From positions 1,639,359-1,703,358 of the forward strand of contig JACTAT010000010.1 in assembly GCA_014526335.1 (NCBI GenBank): 64,000 nt of DNA, written 5' to 3'. The notes beneath the pieces were generated by a model. That model was given only the letters and a program-made list of their open reading frames with translations. It was not told the DNA's origin and did not search any database. The number at the start of each line of letters is the position of its first letter. Positions within the stretch are counted from its first letter, which is position 1. Below, in pieces: positions 46,782 through 61,700 of the stretch. Source of the DNA: Chrysaora quinquecirrha. Taxonomy: Eukaryota > Cnidaria > Scyphozoa > Semaeostomeae > Pelagiidae. The position numbers were made by a program, and so were the translations under genes.

Positions 46782-49700
46782 CTTTTCATTCAGTTCAGAC
46801 CCACAGATAGTGTATGTGATTCCAAGTATATCAAAGGAAGAACAGAGGTTATTGTCTCGCAATCGACGTAATTCCAGTCTATCAGTCAGTGTGCTTTGAT
46901 CTTGAGATTCAGAACAATTCAATGCAAGAATCAGCAACGTAGGAGGGGGCTCTTGTGGCTTTAATGATAGGATTGAAAATAACTTTTCACGCTCTAAGCT
47001 CCAAGTTCCCTGAAATAAACAAAAAATTGAATGAGAGTTGGCGTGGCCCAGTGGACAAGACGTTCGGATCACGATCGCACGGATCGTGAATTCAAATCTC
47101 GTCGGGACCACTTTCCACAAGCCTGCAATCAACTCAGCTGTCCATCCTTCCGAGGTCGGTGAATGAGTACCCATGGTGCTCGTTCTAGAATACAGCCTGG
47201 GGGTACAAGCTGCAGGTCCACATTAGCTGTATAACGGCCAGCACCTCTGACCTGTGTTAACAAATAAAGTTTGCTTGCTTGCAAATTCTAATCAACAAAA
47301 TGCATACACTCTTCACAAGGAGAAATTTATAGGCAGAAACAGATCTGAGATTTTGGGAAAATTAAGGACAGAAGAAGGACAACTTTTTATAGGCGCTGTC
47401 ACAGCACGGAATTCACAAGTGCCAACTTCATCAGACGTGAATCTTAGCATGTCAAATGCAAAAACATCTGATCCGGTGCTGAGATGAATGCTCCCCACTT
47501 GCATCCACAATGCCGAGACATTGTGGCTGAGGCGTCGCATCTTACGGTGGTTCCCGTTACAGGAAATCGCTATTCTCCCACGAGTCTTCCGCCAGCCAAC
47601 CGAGGGAGGGAGTATCCGGCCCCTAGACCATATGCTTACGCTTGGATATCCCTTGCTTACGCTTCCAACTCATGACACCGAATCGATTGTATATGATCCT
47701 CCGTTTCTACTGATAAAATTCTTCCATTGAATCAAGATAATTGTGGGAAAAACTTATCGCGCATGCGTTAACTATTCGGCCACAGAAACTGCTGGTGTGA
47801 GCACTGGTTGTGTGTTTGCAAACTGTTAAGGTCACTTTTAATGTCATAGCTCTTCCTTTTTAAGTATGTCTTTCCCGCTCCGACCTCCGACTTTTCAACG
47901 CTCCCACCACCTGATCATAGTTATTTCATCACTGTACAAACAACGAGCTATGTGCTGTTTGAAGGGAAAATGGACGAACATTTCAAGAGGCTGTCACCTA
48001 TACACAGTATTGTTAAACATGTTTCTAGTAGACCTAGAAGCCATAATGGATGTTTTCAAAGACTCCCCAGTAGTCCAGAGGGTGAATGGGGAGTGTTACC
48101 ACCTGAGCTGGGACTTCATGTGACAAACATTTTCTGGGTCACTTTTTGGCGTAAATTGCGAATCTGGTTGTTGATCGGTGATTCTGGGGGGCTGTTTGGA
48201 GATACAGGGATAAGGATACAGTAACCAGAAGTGTCTTCATCAACGGCAAGGAAACTGTATCTGTGCTCATGGTATAGATCGCCATAGTACCAACAATGAA
48301 AAGGCATGTTCAACAAACAATGCTTGATCGTTTGGCCAGTGCTATAAGGGTCTTATGCTATAATAAAAAAATTACCGTATTGAATTCCGCATCTGTAATG
48401 AAAATGATTCCAGTCACTCCATAAAGCTCACGAGACTTTTTAATTTCACCCACGTCTTTTTCAAATGATGATGACAGACCCTGAATTTCAGAAACAGGAA
48501 AAAAAAACTCAATTAATTCTATGAAAAATAAAGAATATATAAAAAGAAATTAAACATCGTAGTGAAAAATTCGAGATATGATATGGAGTTAACTACCTCG
48601 ACGCAGAAATTTGATATTACACCGCCATGGAGGCAAGTTGCTGAGGTCAATGTTTCCAGCTGTAAAGAGGAAAAGTTAGGATTTCCTTAGAATAGTTGTT
48701 CAACAAGAGTTTCAATTAAGCAAGGGCTTAAATTATCTACAGGCACTCCAAGCAGTCTCTGAACGAGCAAAACATCGTATGAGAGAAACTGTTCGGAATC
48801 ACCTTCCGTAAGATTTCAGTCAACTTGAGCTCTGACCAAACGACCAAACACCTGTTGGTCAAACATTTGAGAATTGCTAACCAAGCAATATTTGTCCGTT
48901 TTGCCACGTCACAAAACATTTTTTGGAAACCAGAACTCGATAAACAATGTTTTTGGAAAACTCAAAACATTCTCGCTTGATGCGATGCAAATCTGTTTCA
49001 TCAGCAATGTTTTACAACGTGTACAAATGGTAAAACATTTGCTTGACATGCAAACTTTAAATGTTTTAAAAACGATGTTTCATCAAGCAGAATTCGCCGA
49101 GCGATGTTTTGAAAAACGTTAAGAACATTTTATGATTGCATCAAGTGAAAATGTTTTGAATCAAGGATGGTTGAAGGTGAAGGTGTAATAATGTATTTAA
49201 CGCCAGTCGCTAGGATCTCAGTAGAAGGTTAACTAATCGAGACCTCGACCCTGTCTGTGACGCTATCGTGGCTGGGGCTCGAACCCCGACCTCGTTGTGA
49301 TTCTGACACCACAAGCCAGTTGAATAAGACCACGAAGCCAAAGAACCTTCAAGGATTGCAGGGCTATTCTGCAAACTTATGAGGAAAATAGACTATCTAA
49401 CTACTTACACTTTCGATTCCAGTTTCATTCTGCTGACCAAAAGCATCTAGTCCCATCTTGAATTTGCTTTTCAAAACTTTTGCGTCTATATGTCCATCAC
49501 TTGGGCCATTTGCTGTGTCTGGAAAACAGACCAGAATTTTCGAAAAAGCCTTTCTCTCCACGGATTTTCGTTTTGCTGTGTTTGCAATAGCATTGAAAAT
49601 AGGAAGTGCATCCAAAGGCTTCAACAGCTCTTGCCTGCAACGAATAAAATATTCAAGATGATTTGCTTTATCCTCCCCTTCAGGCCCACATGCACCATAT

Positions 49701-52700
49701 AGATATATGATATATGCAATTATAGTTTCCTTTCATCTTACTTTTTAGATATAGTAGATTTTATTTTATAAAGTTTTGAGCACAGCCCCTGAAAAACAGT
49801 ATAACCGACTGACGAGGCTACTGTGCATAAAGAATTTTAAAATGAAATGAAATGAAAAACTATGGTATATAAATCTTTGAAAGAATTAAAGTAGAAAGTT
49901 ACCTTTCAGATAGTAATCTTTGGTGATATTTTTCGATGGCATTTCGATGACGATCTCTTTTCCTTGCCAAACTACAAAATCGAATAAAATACTGACCATA
50001 AATAAAATACTTATTCCACATTGATACATAAGACTCACACGTGTTTGTGGGACGTCTTAATAGGTTAGCAGATTCTGCAATATCTATAATGGAGAACAAT
50101 ACCTGCTGACAGATGAAACTGTTATTTCTGCACCATTTTTCAGAAGTATGTATTCAGGTAGATTGGTGCCATGCGTTCTACTTCTGGTTAATGAATTGAT
50201 AACGTCCGGGGATGATTTTAACGGAGAGCATGCTGGGAAGTCGTGCAAAGTTTCCCGTATGTGCCTTCGAGTTTGGAATTCTTTTATCCATCTGAAATTA
50301 AGAAGAATATAATGCTTTTGCTTTGGTCTGCTTCTGACTAAATGAATAAATTGAAGAATGAATGACTGAATGAAAGAATGAATGAATGAATGACTAAATG
50401 AAAGGATGAATCAATAAATAAATGAATAAATGAATAAATGAATGAATGAAGGAATGAATGAATGAATAAAAGAATGAATGAATAAAGAATGAATGAATGA
50501 ATGAATGACAGAATGAATGAATAAAAGAATGAATGAATTGATTAATAAATGAATGAGGTAAGACAGTTACAATTTAACGATTCTGCTCAACAAACCTTTT
50601 CAACAAACGTGATTTTCTGGATGTTATCAATTTATTTTTTAGAATCTCCAAACTTTCTTTCCGTCGTTTGATTTCATCTTCGATTGTCTCATTGCTAATT
50701 TCATGCACTTCTTCTGAGACCTGTTTTTCAATCATTTCTCTACCTATTAGTACCGAGGCTTCTGATACGGCAGTTACGAATTTGTGGTGCTTTTCGTCTC
50801 TAAAAATCAAGAAAACCGTTGAAAAAGTTAACGAATCTCAGAAATTCTGGCAGCTTTGGAATTTATTGTAGCTTGCAGATCCATCTGGAGAGATACCTCC
50901 AAATGAAATTTAGCGCCAGTTGTCAGGATCTCAGTAGTAGGTTAACCAATCGAGATCTTGACACTGGCAGTGACGCTGCCCTAGCTGGAGCTCGAATCCG
51001 AACTTCGTTGAGCTGCTGAAACCACCAGGCAACTGGATTAGGCCACAAAACCTTCAGCTTACTGGATATATGCGTTACTTAGCTATGTACTCAAGAAGCC
51101 CCAACCGCAAGGCCCTGGCCAAAAGATCAAACATCTTCGGTGAAACATTTTCTTCAGATTTGCTTCACAAGAAATGTTTTATCATTTGGCCACGTCCGAA
51201 ACATTGTTTGGCAAGCAAATTTTAGATGTCTGACCAACAGTGCTTGATCGTTTGGCCAGGGCTTTACGACGTTGTGGAGACCATGCTTAATAGAAGAGAT
51301 TAAAAGTCATACCTAAAAGCTTTCATATCCATTTCTCTTGCAAACATGTTTGGCGAAAAATGTTTTGCGACGTGGCCCATCGGTCAAACATTTTGCTTGA
51401 CTGGCAAATTTCAGATCTTTGGCTAACAATACATGATCGTTTGGCCAGGGTATGACGGTGTTATGGAAAACAGGCTTAAGAGAAGAAATTAAGCGTCATA
51501 CCTAAAAGCTTCAATAGCGATTTCCCTTGCAAAATCAGCAACATTTTGGCCAATTATCGTTCGTGTTGTTTCTGTTGCTAGTTGAAAAAGTAGCATTCGA
51601 TTTTGCTCATTTTGTCTACAAAAGAAAAGAACAAATACTGAGATAACTAGAAAAGTATCAGGTGGACTAATATTAGTAATAACATCACGTCTCATTTAAT
51701 GAGAAATACTGCAGCAAATAATTCTTGAGATATCAGTGACGGATTTAACAATTGACACGGTAAAGAACATCCCTTAAAATATGAAATTTTGGGCCTCAGA
51801 ATTCAACTGCTTTTAAGAAAACAACAATTTCCTGAAGATCCCGTGGGATTTTACAAGTCGGTCATCTTGAGGTTCTTATTCAAGAGAAGATGTAACCACG
51901 TGGTAAGACGATCATCTCATGATCGTGAGATAGTGGATTCGAATCTCGACAGGATCGTTTTCCACCTCAGTCAACTCAGCTGTCCATCCTTCCGAGGTCG
52001 GTTTAAGAGTACCCAGGGTATTTGCTCTAGAATACCACCCTAGAATATCTTAAAAATAATGCACCGAATACAGAAAAAGTTTAAGAACGATTCAACATAT
52101 AAGAAGCACCTTTTCATCTCTTCTGCGCAACTCTCAGAAACCAGCTCTCTTACTGTGGGCGACATTACTTCAGCCAGCAAATCTTCTGAGATTCTACTAA
52201 TCTAAAATGAAAATAATAGACCATTTACAACCCAGAGATATAATCCTATTAATCATTTTCCCCTCCCTTCTACTGAATAACACCTCGCAGAGTCTGTAAT
52301 GACTACATAAAACAGTTTAGTTCAGGTCTTAGTGTTAGTTTTGGGCGCAGAAGGTGTCTTTTACCTGCAACAATTCGCTTCTCCAAGCAACCAAGCAGTT
52401 AAGAAAAAACTGAACACATGACATACCATAATATTTGACTCTGTTTCTTCTCGAGCCAATTCTCTTATTTCCGAGGAGATCGTTTCAAGGAGAAGATCAT
52501 CCAACATTTCATACCCAATTTTCATTGCTTGCTCGGCCTAAAAAGATAAAAAAGGCAATTTAGGACCACTTTGTAAGACCGGTTTAAGGTCGTGTCGAAT
52601 GTAAAACCTGTGACTTTGACTTTATATGTAGTTAGTGTTGCGTCGAACCTAATTAGAGGTGAAATTGTTTGTTTTTTAATGAAATTAAATAAAAGTTATG

Positions 52701-55700
52701 TTAAATTCAATTCAGGTTAGATGGAAGTTGATGACAAATGGCAAAAAAATCGACCAAAATGTGCCTATATAAAGCAACGACGCATCAATGTCGAACTTGT
52801 GAATTAGTTTATTAGGCCGGTTCTGTGTAGATAGAAAGTGTTCGTATTCTCACTTAGAGTCTTCAATTAATTCTATTGGTCTTCTAACTGTATCTCGTCA
52901 GCTGATTGGTGTATACAACACAATACGAATCTAGCTTCACCTGGTGCATTTCGATCCACATCTGGGTAAAATTTTCACCCTAGTCAATTTTTACGGTCTG
53001 TTTCTGACGTTGATAGTTTGAGGAGTGTCAGACGAAAAAAGCTTTTTAAGAGTGCCCAGAGATGTTTGCGCTGTTTATCGCAATTGGGATTAAAGACATT
53101 AAAAGAGCTAAAATCTTACCTGTTCGACTGTATCTGTAGCCAAATCAAGAACCTCTCGGGCAACTACAGAACTGATTAGATCAACTGTCACTTGGCCTAC
53201 ATCCTTGAAAAGCAAAATTAAACAAGGGTTTAAAAGGGTTTAAAAGGGTTTGGTCTTCCAGCTGAGCGAAGGCATGGTTAGGATAGGAAAAATCAATAAG
53301 TCTAAACCAGTAGCATACCTGTCTGGTAACTTTTATAGCAGCAGTAGATACAGTTGTGGCATCGGTATTAGGAGGCATCACATCAGTTTCTTGTTGCTGT
53401 ATGCCTGACAGTGCAAGTTCGTGGTATTTTCCAATGTATTTTCCTTGATCATCGAAGCTTATCGTTGGTCTGCAATCAATTGTAGCTGGCAAAGGTTTAC
53501 CATTTACTACCTGAAAACAGCAAAGGCAGAAAGCAGTTGATTCCACGAAGAAATGAGAGTGAATCTGAGGACCTAACCCTGACATAAGACCATTTCGAAT
53601 AATAAAAACAATATTTAGAAAATTAAAACTTGCTCTTGGGATTTTGCAGGACGAGGTAGTTTCTTGTTCTGTAAGCAGAGACCATGGATCTTTGGGTGAA
53701 TTGACTCTTACGTTTTTCTGGACGAAGGCGATGAATGGTTTTTTAAGTCATGTCTGCTCCTTCAAAGGAAAGGAGGTCTCGTATCGAGAGCCATTGAGGA
53801 GTCCAAGCATCTTTGTATTGAGGAGTCCAAGCATCTTGGCATTTATTAGAAGAGGGCGTTTAATATAGGTGAAGGTTAACTAATCGAGATCTTGATCCAG
53901 GCTGTGACGCTACCGTGGCTGGGCTCGAACCCTGACCACACTGAGCTCCTGACACCCCGAGCCAGCTGGATTACACCAATAAGCCACAGCACCTTCAAAC
54001 CGTCAAAGAACAAAATGGGCCTTTTCTTACCAAATTCCAGTTTAAGAGACAGCGTTTATGAGAAAGCAGTCTATAAAGGAGTGGGCTTCTTATCGGAATA
54101 AAACGGTACTTGGCACACATACCTCTCCAAATTTGCAAGTGCGTTTTCTTTCTATTGCTCCAGATCGAACTGGCAGAAAACTCGTTTCTGGCTCTTCATA
54201 AGATGATTTACTGAAATAAACCATTCCTTCGTCTACTTGAAAACCATAATGTAGACAGAACTCAGAGATCTGTAAAAAATAAGGCATAAATTCAGTTTAT
54301 AAGTTCAGTGTTCAAAGCTATATTTTATAAGGAGAACACTTCAGGGATATTGAAAAGCTATTAGATCTCCTGGAACATCTTTCATGTTGGAAATTTTGGA
54401 AGGGGTGAGTTTGCTAGATAGAGAGCTATGTAAGAGCAGAGAGGTTAATCAAAACTAAAACAGCCTGATGATACAGATAAGGGTACTTATTTTGAGGTTT
54501 CTTAAAAGAGGGACGTATTGGAGAAAGGAGCCTTTCTGGAACTTTTACAGTAAGCTATGTCTTTGCATTTGCAAGAATGACGCTTAATAATAGCACGTAT
54601 TCTTTTAAGGAGTAACAGAGACAACCCCCGTGAAAGTACAACATATCTAATATGATCCATCAACGGATTACTGATGTCTGTCCGGGGGTTATGTCACTAT
54701 CTCTTACCTCATCTTCTTCGTCAATGGCAAACAGCCTTGCGATGTCATTCAGTGGGATTGGCACTGGCTTATTTACAGCTCCATATGCTCTGTTCATCAG
54801 CAGAAGGCCTTTTGATCGAATCTGTTTGCATATGGAAAAAGAATAACACGATTATAAAGTACTGTTAAAGCTCGTAGAAATTCGATGTGTTTTTTAAAGT
54901 TGCTGGCAACCTGAGGCAGCAAAAAAACGGACACGCTTCTCTCCAAACAATGATATTCCAGAGCAAATACCATGAGATAACAATTGACAATACCGACAAG
55001 GACAAAAACCTGAGCAGAATGAAGGCGTATGGAAGTGATACCGGCGAGATTCGAGTCCATCACCCTGCCCAAATGAGTCAGATCATGTCTTGATCAATCG
55101 GTAAAGTCAGCCGGGCACAACATGGATCTGGAGAAACATTTATCAAACGAGACTGATAGACCAGAAAACTTGAAATGTGTAGTCATTGTATAAATCATGG
55201 TATTAGAAAATGAACTGAAAAATGGAAGGATTTGAATTACAGATAGGCATTAGCATTAGCATACCTGATTAAAGTAGCGCTGCATAATGCATGCCATGAG
55301 ATATGATGCCATACTGCAAGACAATACAATACACTTAATTATGAGAAATATACCTATGACTCAAATCATGTAATAGAATGCAAAATGTGGTCTTTAAACT
55401 CACCCAAGCAGCTTGAAAAATCTGACATAATTGCTGCTGTTCAGAGATCTAAAGACTTCCAGTGCGAATTTGACATCAGGAGATTCTCTAACTTCTTGAC
55501 GGAATTCCATTACTTCTCTGTGGAAAGAGAATGGAAGGGAATCAGTGTGTGGGTATTTGAAGGGTCTATCTGACGGAAAAACAAACGAATACGTATTTCT
55601 TCAGTGCAATACCTTGGAGTAAAGCCTTGGCCAAACAATCAAATAGTTTTGGTCAAACATTTGAGACTTGCTTTTTAAGCAATGTTGGACCGTTTTGGCC

Positions 55701-58700
55701 ATATCACAATGAAAAACAAACCAATACGTATTTCTTGAATGCAATACCTCAGTGTAAAGCCCTGGCCAAACGATCAAACATTTTTGGTGAAACATTTGAA
55801 ACATATAAGGCTTTTCAAACAATCTTGAACCGTTCGGCCATATCACAAAACATTGCTTGGTAAGCAGAATTCATAACTTCTAGAGGCAAGCAGAAAATCA
55901 AACCTCAAAATGTCTGTATTATTCAAGTTCAAAAGAACTTGGTAGCATCTGAATTCGGCTTCGTTGCGACAAATTATACCCTGAAAAAGAAAACAGGTAC
56001 AAATCAGATGCCAGCAGCTGTTTCATCAAACAAACAAAGAGACATAAAAGTGAATAAAGAAATAACTAGGAGACAAACAACAGAAAGAACTAACAGAAAA
56101 AGGGAAATAGAGACAAACAAGATGACAAAACAAATAAAACAAACATCTCGAAAATAAACAAACGACAGACATGCAATGAAAGTAAGCAAACAAACAAATG
56201 AACAAACAAACAAGCAAACAAACAAACAAAAAACAAAAAGCCAACAAACAAAGAACCAAACAAACTATCAGAGGAACAATGAGCAAACAAGCCAGCAAAC
56301 AAACAAACAAACAGACAAACAAGCAAACAAAAGGAGCGATGACAAAAATAAACAAACAACGGTTAAAAAATTGTTAGACAGTATTCAAATTTACCTTTTG
56401 TACGTAGAGATCATCATACATATGCTTGAGACTTTGTAAACATTTAGTGAGATTCTCATTGTTGATTTTCGGGTCGAATGCATTCAGATCTTCTTCACAA
56501 AGATGATGGGAGCAAATTATATGAAACCTACAAGAACAATAACATAAGTTTAGAAAAGTAAATTATATCTGCATATCATATATGGAAAGACCTTGGCTCC
56601 AACCCACAACATTTTTGGTTGTAACATATGCGGTCACAACTGTGCCATAGGCACAAAATAAAGCAACTATTGGTTCAACAAACCTTGCACATTTTTCGAT
56701 TAATTCCACGCTGATTTCGTTGGAAAGATGTTGTTGAGTGATGTCCTAGAAAAAGAAACCCCATCTTCTTACGCTGGTTTTTTTGTGCAAGCAAACAGGA
56801 AGACAAGCTAGCAAGCAAGCAAGCAAGCAAAGAAGCAGACAAGCCAGCAAGGCAAGATGTAGCAAGCTAGCAAGTTAGCAAGCAAGCAGGCAAGCAAGCA
56901 AGCGAGCTATAGCAAACTAGCAAGTAAGCAAGCAATATGCAAGCAAGCAAAGCAGAAAGGAAGCAAGCTAGCTAGCAAGCTATAGCAAGCAAGCAATCCC
57001 TACCCATTAATAAAGGTTGGTGTTTATGGCAGCTACAACGCTGATGAGGGCCTGCAGCTAGTGCCCCCTGACTGATAAAGTCTACAACAAATGCCCTTGA
57101 TGCCAATTTACCTAAATCGGAAGGATGGACAGCTGAGTTGAAGGTAAGCAGGTGGAAAGAAACCGCTTGGACCACCGGGTATGTAGAAATTCGATAACCG
57201 ATAAAATTTAACCCACTTGTGACATAGGAAATGGCCCTTAATTTCGCAAAGAATATATTTCATTACAAATAAATGGCATTCAACCTAGCAAAATAGGCCT
57301 TCTTAAATCACCTTTCTTATTCCACGTGTTCTGTTCCAAACAAAATCATACCATTCAGCCCAATTGCCATTCGAAGCGTCCATAACATTTAAAACAAGAT
57401 AATCCATTGTTATTTTGAGTACATGAGCAGGTCTTAGTTCGTGAGGTAAAGGCTCTTCCTAGAAATAAAAGATTTAGTAGTTTTCAGTATAAGAAAGCGT
57501 CCATATAAAGAAGTCCAAATAATGAAGCAAATTACAAACAACAGCCAAAATATGACGTATAAATGACGTCATATATGACGTAGAAATGATGTCATAAAAG
57601 AATACCTGGTCGGCGGAAGATCTACTGTATTCCTTGATAGCTTTGGCGTGATCGATGGCTGGAAACTGTCCTGAATGAGTGTCCTAAGAGATCAATAATA
57701 TTAGAATAAACCATAGAAATTGTATGATCATATGTATGCCATTGATGAGATCTTGGGTGTACTGTATGACCTCTGGCTGCGTACGCTAACGCTTCTCTAA
57801 CTGAGCTGCCTAGCCGATAGCTACAAGTACTAGACGTATCAATGGCTCAAATTGTCCATTTCTGTCCAAAAACACAGGGGCAACATCGCACTTAAACACC
57901 ACAACACATAGTCAGTAAACAGGACATTGAGAACATATGATCATTAGGTTGAAGCTATGGTTTACATGGTAGTAAAGTATAAAGCTTGAAATTTTATTAC
58001 CGCATTTTCAGTGCCAGACAGAATTTCAAACGGAGCCAATCTTCGCTGATACTCTCTTAGATATCTCTCCTGGTGGACAAAGAAAATAACGCATGTCGAA
58101 CTCGTTAACTATAGTGGATAAATAGTATTCAGGGTACCAAAACAAAAAAAGCTTCAAAGAAACTTTATGTTTATAATTAGAAGAAAGTAAAGGTGGGAGA
58201 AACAAGCTGCCTACCTTTTCAGGGCACATATCTGGACATGTCCCAATAACCAAAGATGCTTTTTTTAAATCGGTCTCCTTCTTCACACCTGGAAAAAGAT
58301 TATGCCGATCTAAATGTCATGAAATCCAGGTATGTTACTTCTTTCTCTCAAGTCACCGATCTCAGCTTTGTATAGTGGTCCTACTCAATCTTGCTCCTCT
58401 TTTTTCTACTCTGAAACTCCTATTTTCCAAGAAAATTGAAGAGTAGAGCGAGTAGAATAGATAGAGTAGAAGAATAGAGTAGAGCAGGTTAAATGAAATA
58501 CCCCATCCTTCCTCACAACAATTTACCGGAATGCTGAAGAATTCTTCAATAAAGAAAATAAAGAGTTATATGATAGTACAAAAGTTCCCTTTGCTTCCAG
58601 TCTTAGGTCCTTGGCAGTGCCCCTTTACTTTTATGGGATCTCCATCTCTGATTTTCTATACTCCCTTACACTACCAGTTAAGTATGAAGGGGGACGTTTA

Positions 58701-61700
58701 ACGGAAGAGGGGCTACATCGTTATTGAAACAATAAGAACAGTATATAACAATACAAATAATTCTCAAGAACAATGGATTGTGTTTTGGAACCTGCCCTTT
58801 TCCAGCCCACCCCTCTCCAACTTCAAACCAGCCTCTTTTACTCTCTTCTCCATTCCCTTTTCCCTCTTTGTCTTCAAACATGGTCCTACCAACCTTCTCT
58901 TATTTTCTGGTCGATTTTTTCCAGGATTTCTGCCTTCTCGTTTACATCTCTCGCCTGTGCATTTGAAAGTTGGGTCTTTGCAAAGTCCATTATCATCTGA
59001 GAAAATGCATTGTTATTCCTTCCTTTTGGAACAGGTTGTTCACTTGAGGGCTAAAAGATAATCAAAGACAAACTTAGTTATGATGAATTACCATGCCTCA
59101 CTGTTTAGTACGTTGATAATTTTTATTAAGAATTTCTCTTGCAAGTAAGATAGCCAAAATTTCAGATGAACACTCAATAACCTCAGTACTACTCGATACA
59201 ACAAATCAAAACTGGCGTAAGTTCTACTAACACACACATAGATACATAGATACATACAGTGAAAACCAGCTTCAAACGCACCATCTCAAACCTTAGCCTT
59301 GCAAGGCAAACATAACTAAATCGAAACTAAATCACTTATAATTGCAGAGCAATAGCAAGAGGAGATAGAGTACATATATCAGATTGTTGTCCCAAGTTGT
59401 GAGTCATTAGGGTAGACTAATTAACGACTTTTTAGAAAGAGTTCGTCATACAAAAATGTTTTTCAAAATGTTCGATCTATTTTTCCTTCATCAGTGTAAT
59501 GTTCTTTTACAATAAAGATATATACCGATATATATTTTCATGAAGTCGAACACTAAGATAGATTTTTCCACGAGCTTGACCAGACAGCCAACGGTGTTTC
59601 CACTTAGCTATAGAGCCAAATTACATCGCTGTGTAACTCTCCAAGTCATACAGCCCAAGGCTCTCGTCCCATTTACCATTTTAGTGTTTCGGCTATGTTG
59701 AGCCTTCTTCAGCACCACAACTATTTATATATATTTGTCATGAATGGCGAACACAAGGATAGATCTTTCAAGCATATAAATACAAGTACAAGGGAACAAA
59801 CCATTGGCTTGCTAACTTCAGCAGTAGGCATGGCAGAAAACATCTCATCCTCTAAAAAAATTATGATTGCTTCAATTACTCTTTGTCAATTTACTCATAG
59901 TAAAATGCACATTCAAAACAAAATCAAGGGAAAGACGGTCAGAGAAACTGTATCCGTCCCCCGGCGATAAAGGAAACATCAAACAATTTCAAGCATATGT
60001 CTGAGTTACAGAAGGGGGCATTATCAAAACCTATTACCATCGATTGAACGAATATGCAGATTATTAATCTACCTTTCATTTCACTGGGCTGTTTAGTCTT
60101 TGAGACATGCCAGAAAATTTGGATAGGTTCATATCCCTCACGAAGAACTGTGCCATTTTCTTTCGCCATTGCCGCAGAAGCCTACAAAACAAGGTGATTT
60201 CTAGCAATTACAGTATGAGAAGCAACAAAATGAATGTATTCTTTATTGCTTTTATTAAAGCCCTCTTCTCTATAAAGCTATCACTTTCTGATACGCCTCA
60301 GATTATGGCAACTAACGTCTTAATTCTATAAGAACCAGCAAATTTCGCCCTAGGCTGGCCGTTACGAGAATTTCGCCTACGGTGTTTCCTTTAATTATCC
60401 CTTCCTAAGATATCAGATTCTAAAATTAGCCCTTACCTTGAATAAGCTCCCCCCAATCCTGCCTGAAACCGGAAAAAAATGGCATGGTATATTTCAGTAA
60501 ACGTTTGGAGAGGCACCTGATTTGTGTAAAAAAGTAGCTCGTTTGCTTATTGCTTTGATTGTAAGCTTTTTATTCGGCTCGATGGCCTTAATTTCATATT
60601 CAGCCCAGTTTTCCTTAGGCTATATATTTAAAGTTGGCTTTTATATAGAATAGCTAGAAGCTCATGCTACGGCTAGCCTTAGTTTGACATTACACAAATG
60701 ACCAATCAAATGTTGTTTGTCCTGTCCAACATTTGAAGTTTTCATGTTATGCACAATGTTTTCCCGTTTTGCCACCCCTGCCACGTCTTAAAACACAGCT
60801 CCTCAAACCTTTTATAAACATTACATACTAAGCAAGTTCTGCTTGTCAAACGTTTGCGACGTTGCCAAATGTTCACAATATTACTTAATAAGCAGAGTTC
60901 GAATGTTTCACAGATAATGCTTTATCTTTTGAGCGACGATATAAGCGGGTTCTACAGGCCATTTTTCTAATAAAACTGTTCTCATAAGAGTGCAATCACA
61001 ACATCATCTTTAAACAGTCAGCAACCGCTGGGCTCGAAAATTAAGTCGCGTAAGTCTTCGCCTAATTAGAGCAGGCAGTATTCAGCTTTCAAGATTTTTA
61101 TGGATGATCGTCTAGTCAATGCGTGCAATAGATGAAGGTGAAATCGTCTATTTAGTGCAAGTCGCTAGGATCTTAGTAGTAGGTTAACTAATCGAGTCAT
61201 CGACCCTGGCTCTGACGCTACCGTAGCTTGGGCGACGAACGCCGGCCTCACTTAGCTTCTGACACCACGAGCAAGCTGAATACGGGCAGAACACCACAGG
61301 ACCTTCTAATCGTGAGTGTTTTTCAAAAGAACTTACATGATCTGAGAAGGTAATGATGGCTGATTTTGAGCTGACGTGACGATACACTCGTTTGATTTCA
61401 CCAAATCGTAGAAAAAACGATCTCAGGAACTCTTTATCGTTAAGTTCATCTGGGACATTCATCAGCTGAATTGCGGTACTGCTTGCAATTAAAGACATAC
61501 CTGAAAGTAAGAAGAACTCATGTATTAGGGTCATTGAGAGAACACATTTAGGAAGTATTCTGTATTAGAAACAAATGCTCTAAACTCTATGGTTTCTCGG
61601 AAGTTTTTCAAAAGGCTGACTCAGCACTTTTCAGGCTACCTTTATTTCCAGATATACAAGATGGAAGCTCTTCTTTTTGGGATTTCTTAAAGGATGGCGA

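Larger units (their letters stand above)
45860..61694. repeat. Direct tandem duplication, copy B (15,835 bp)
   Basis: Collinear with 29749-45585; see edges given there. SINEs, MITE-like elements and microsatellites are shared at equivalent positions, so they were in place before the copying. Copy B joins at its right end to the N-terminal GANP exons and so is the copy attached to the gene's start. Confidence 0.95.
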
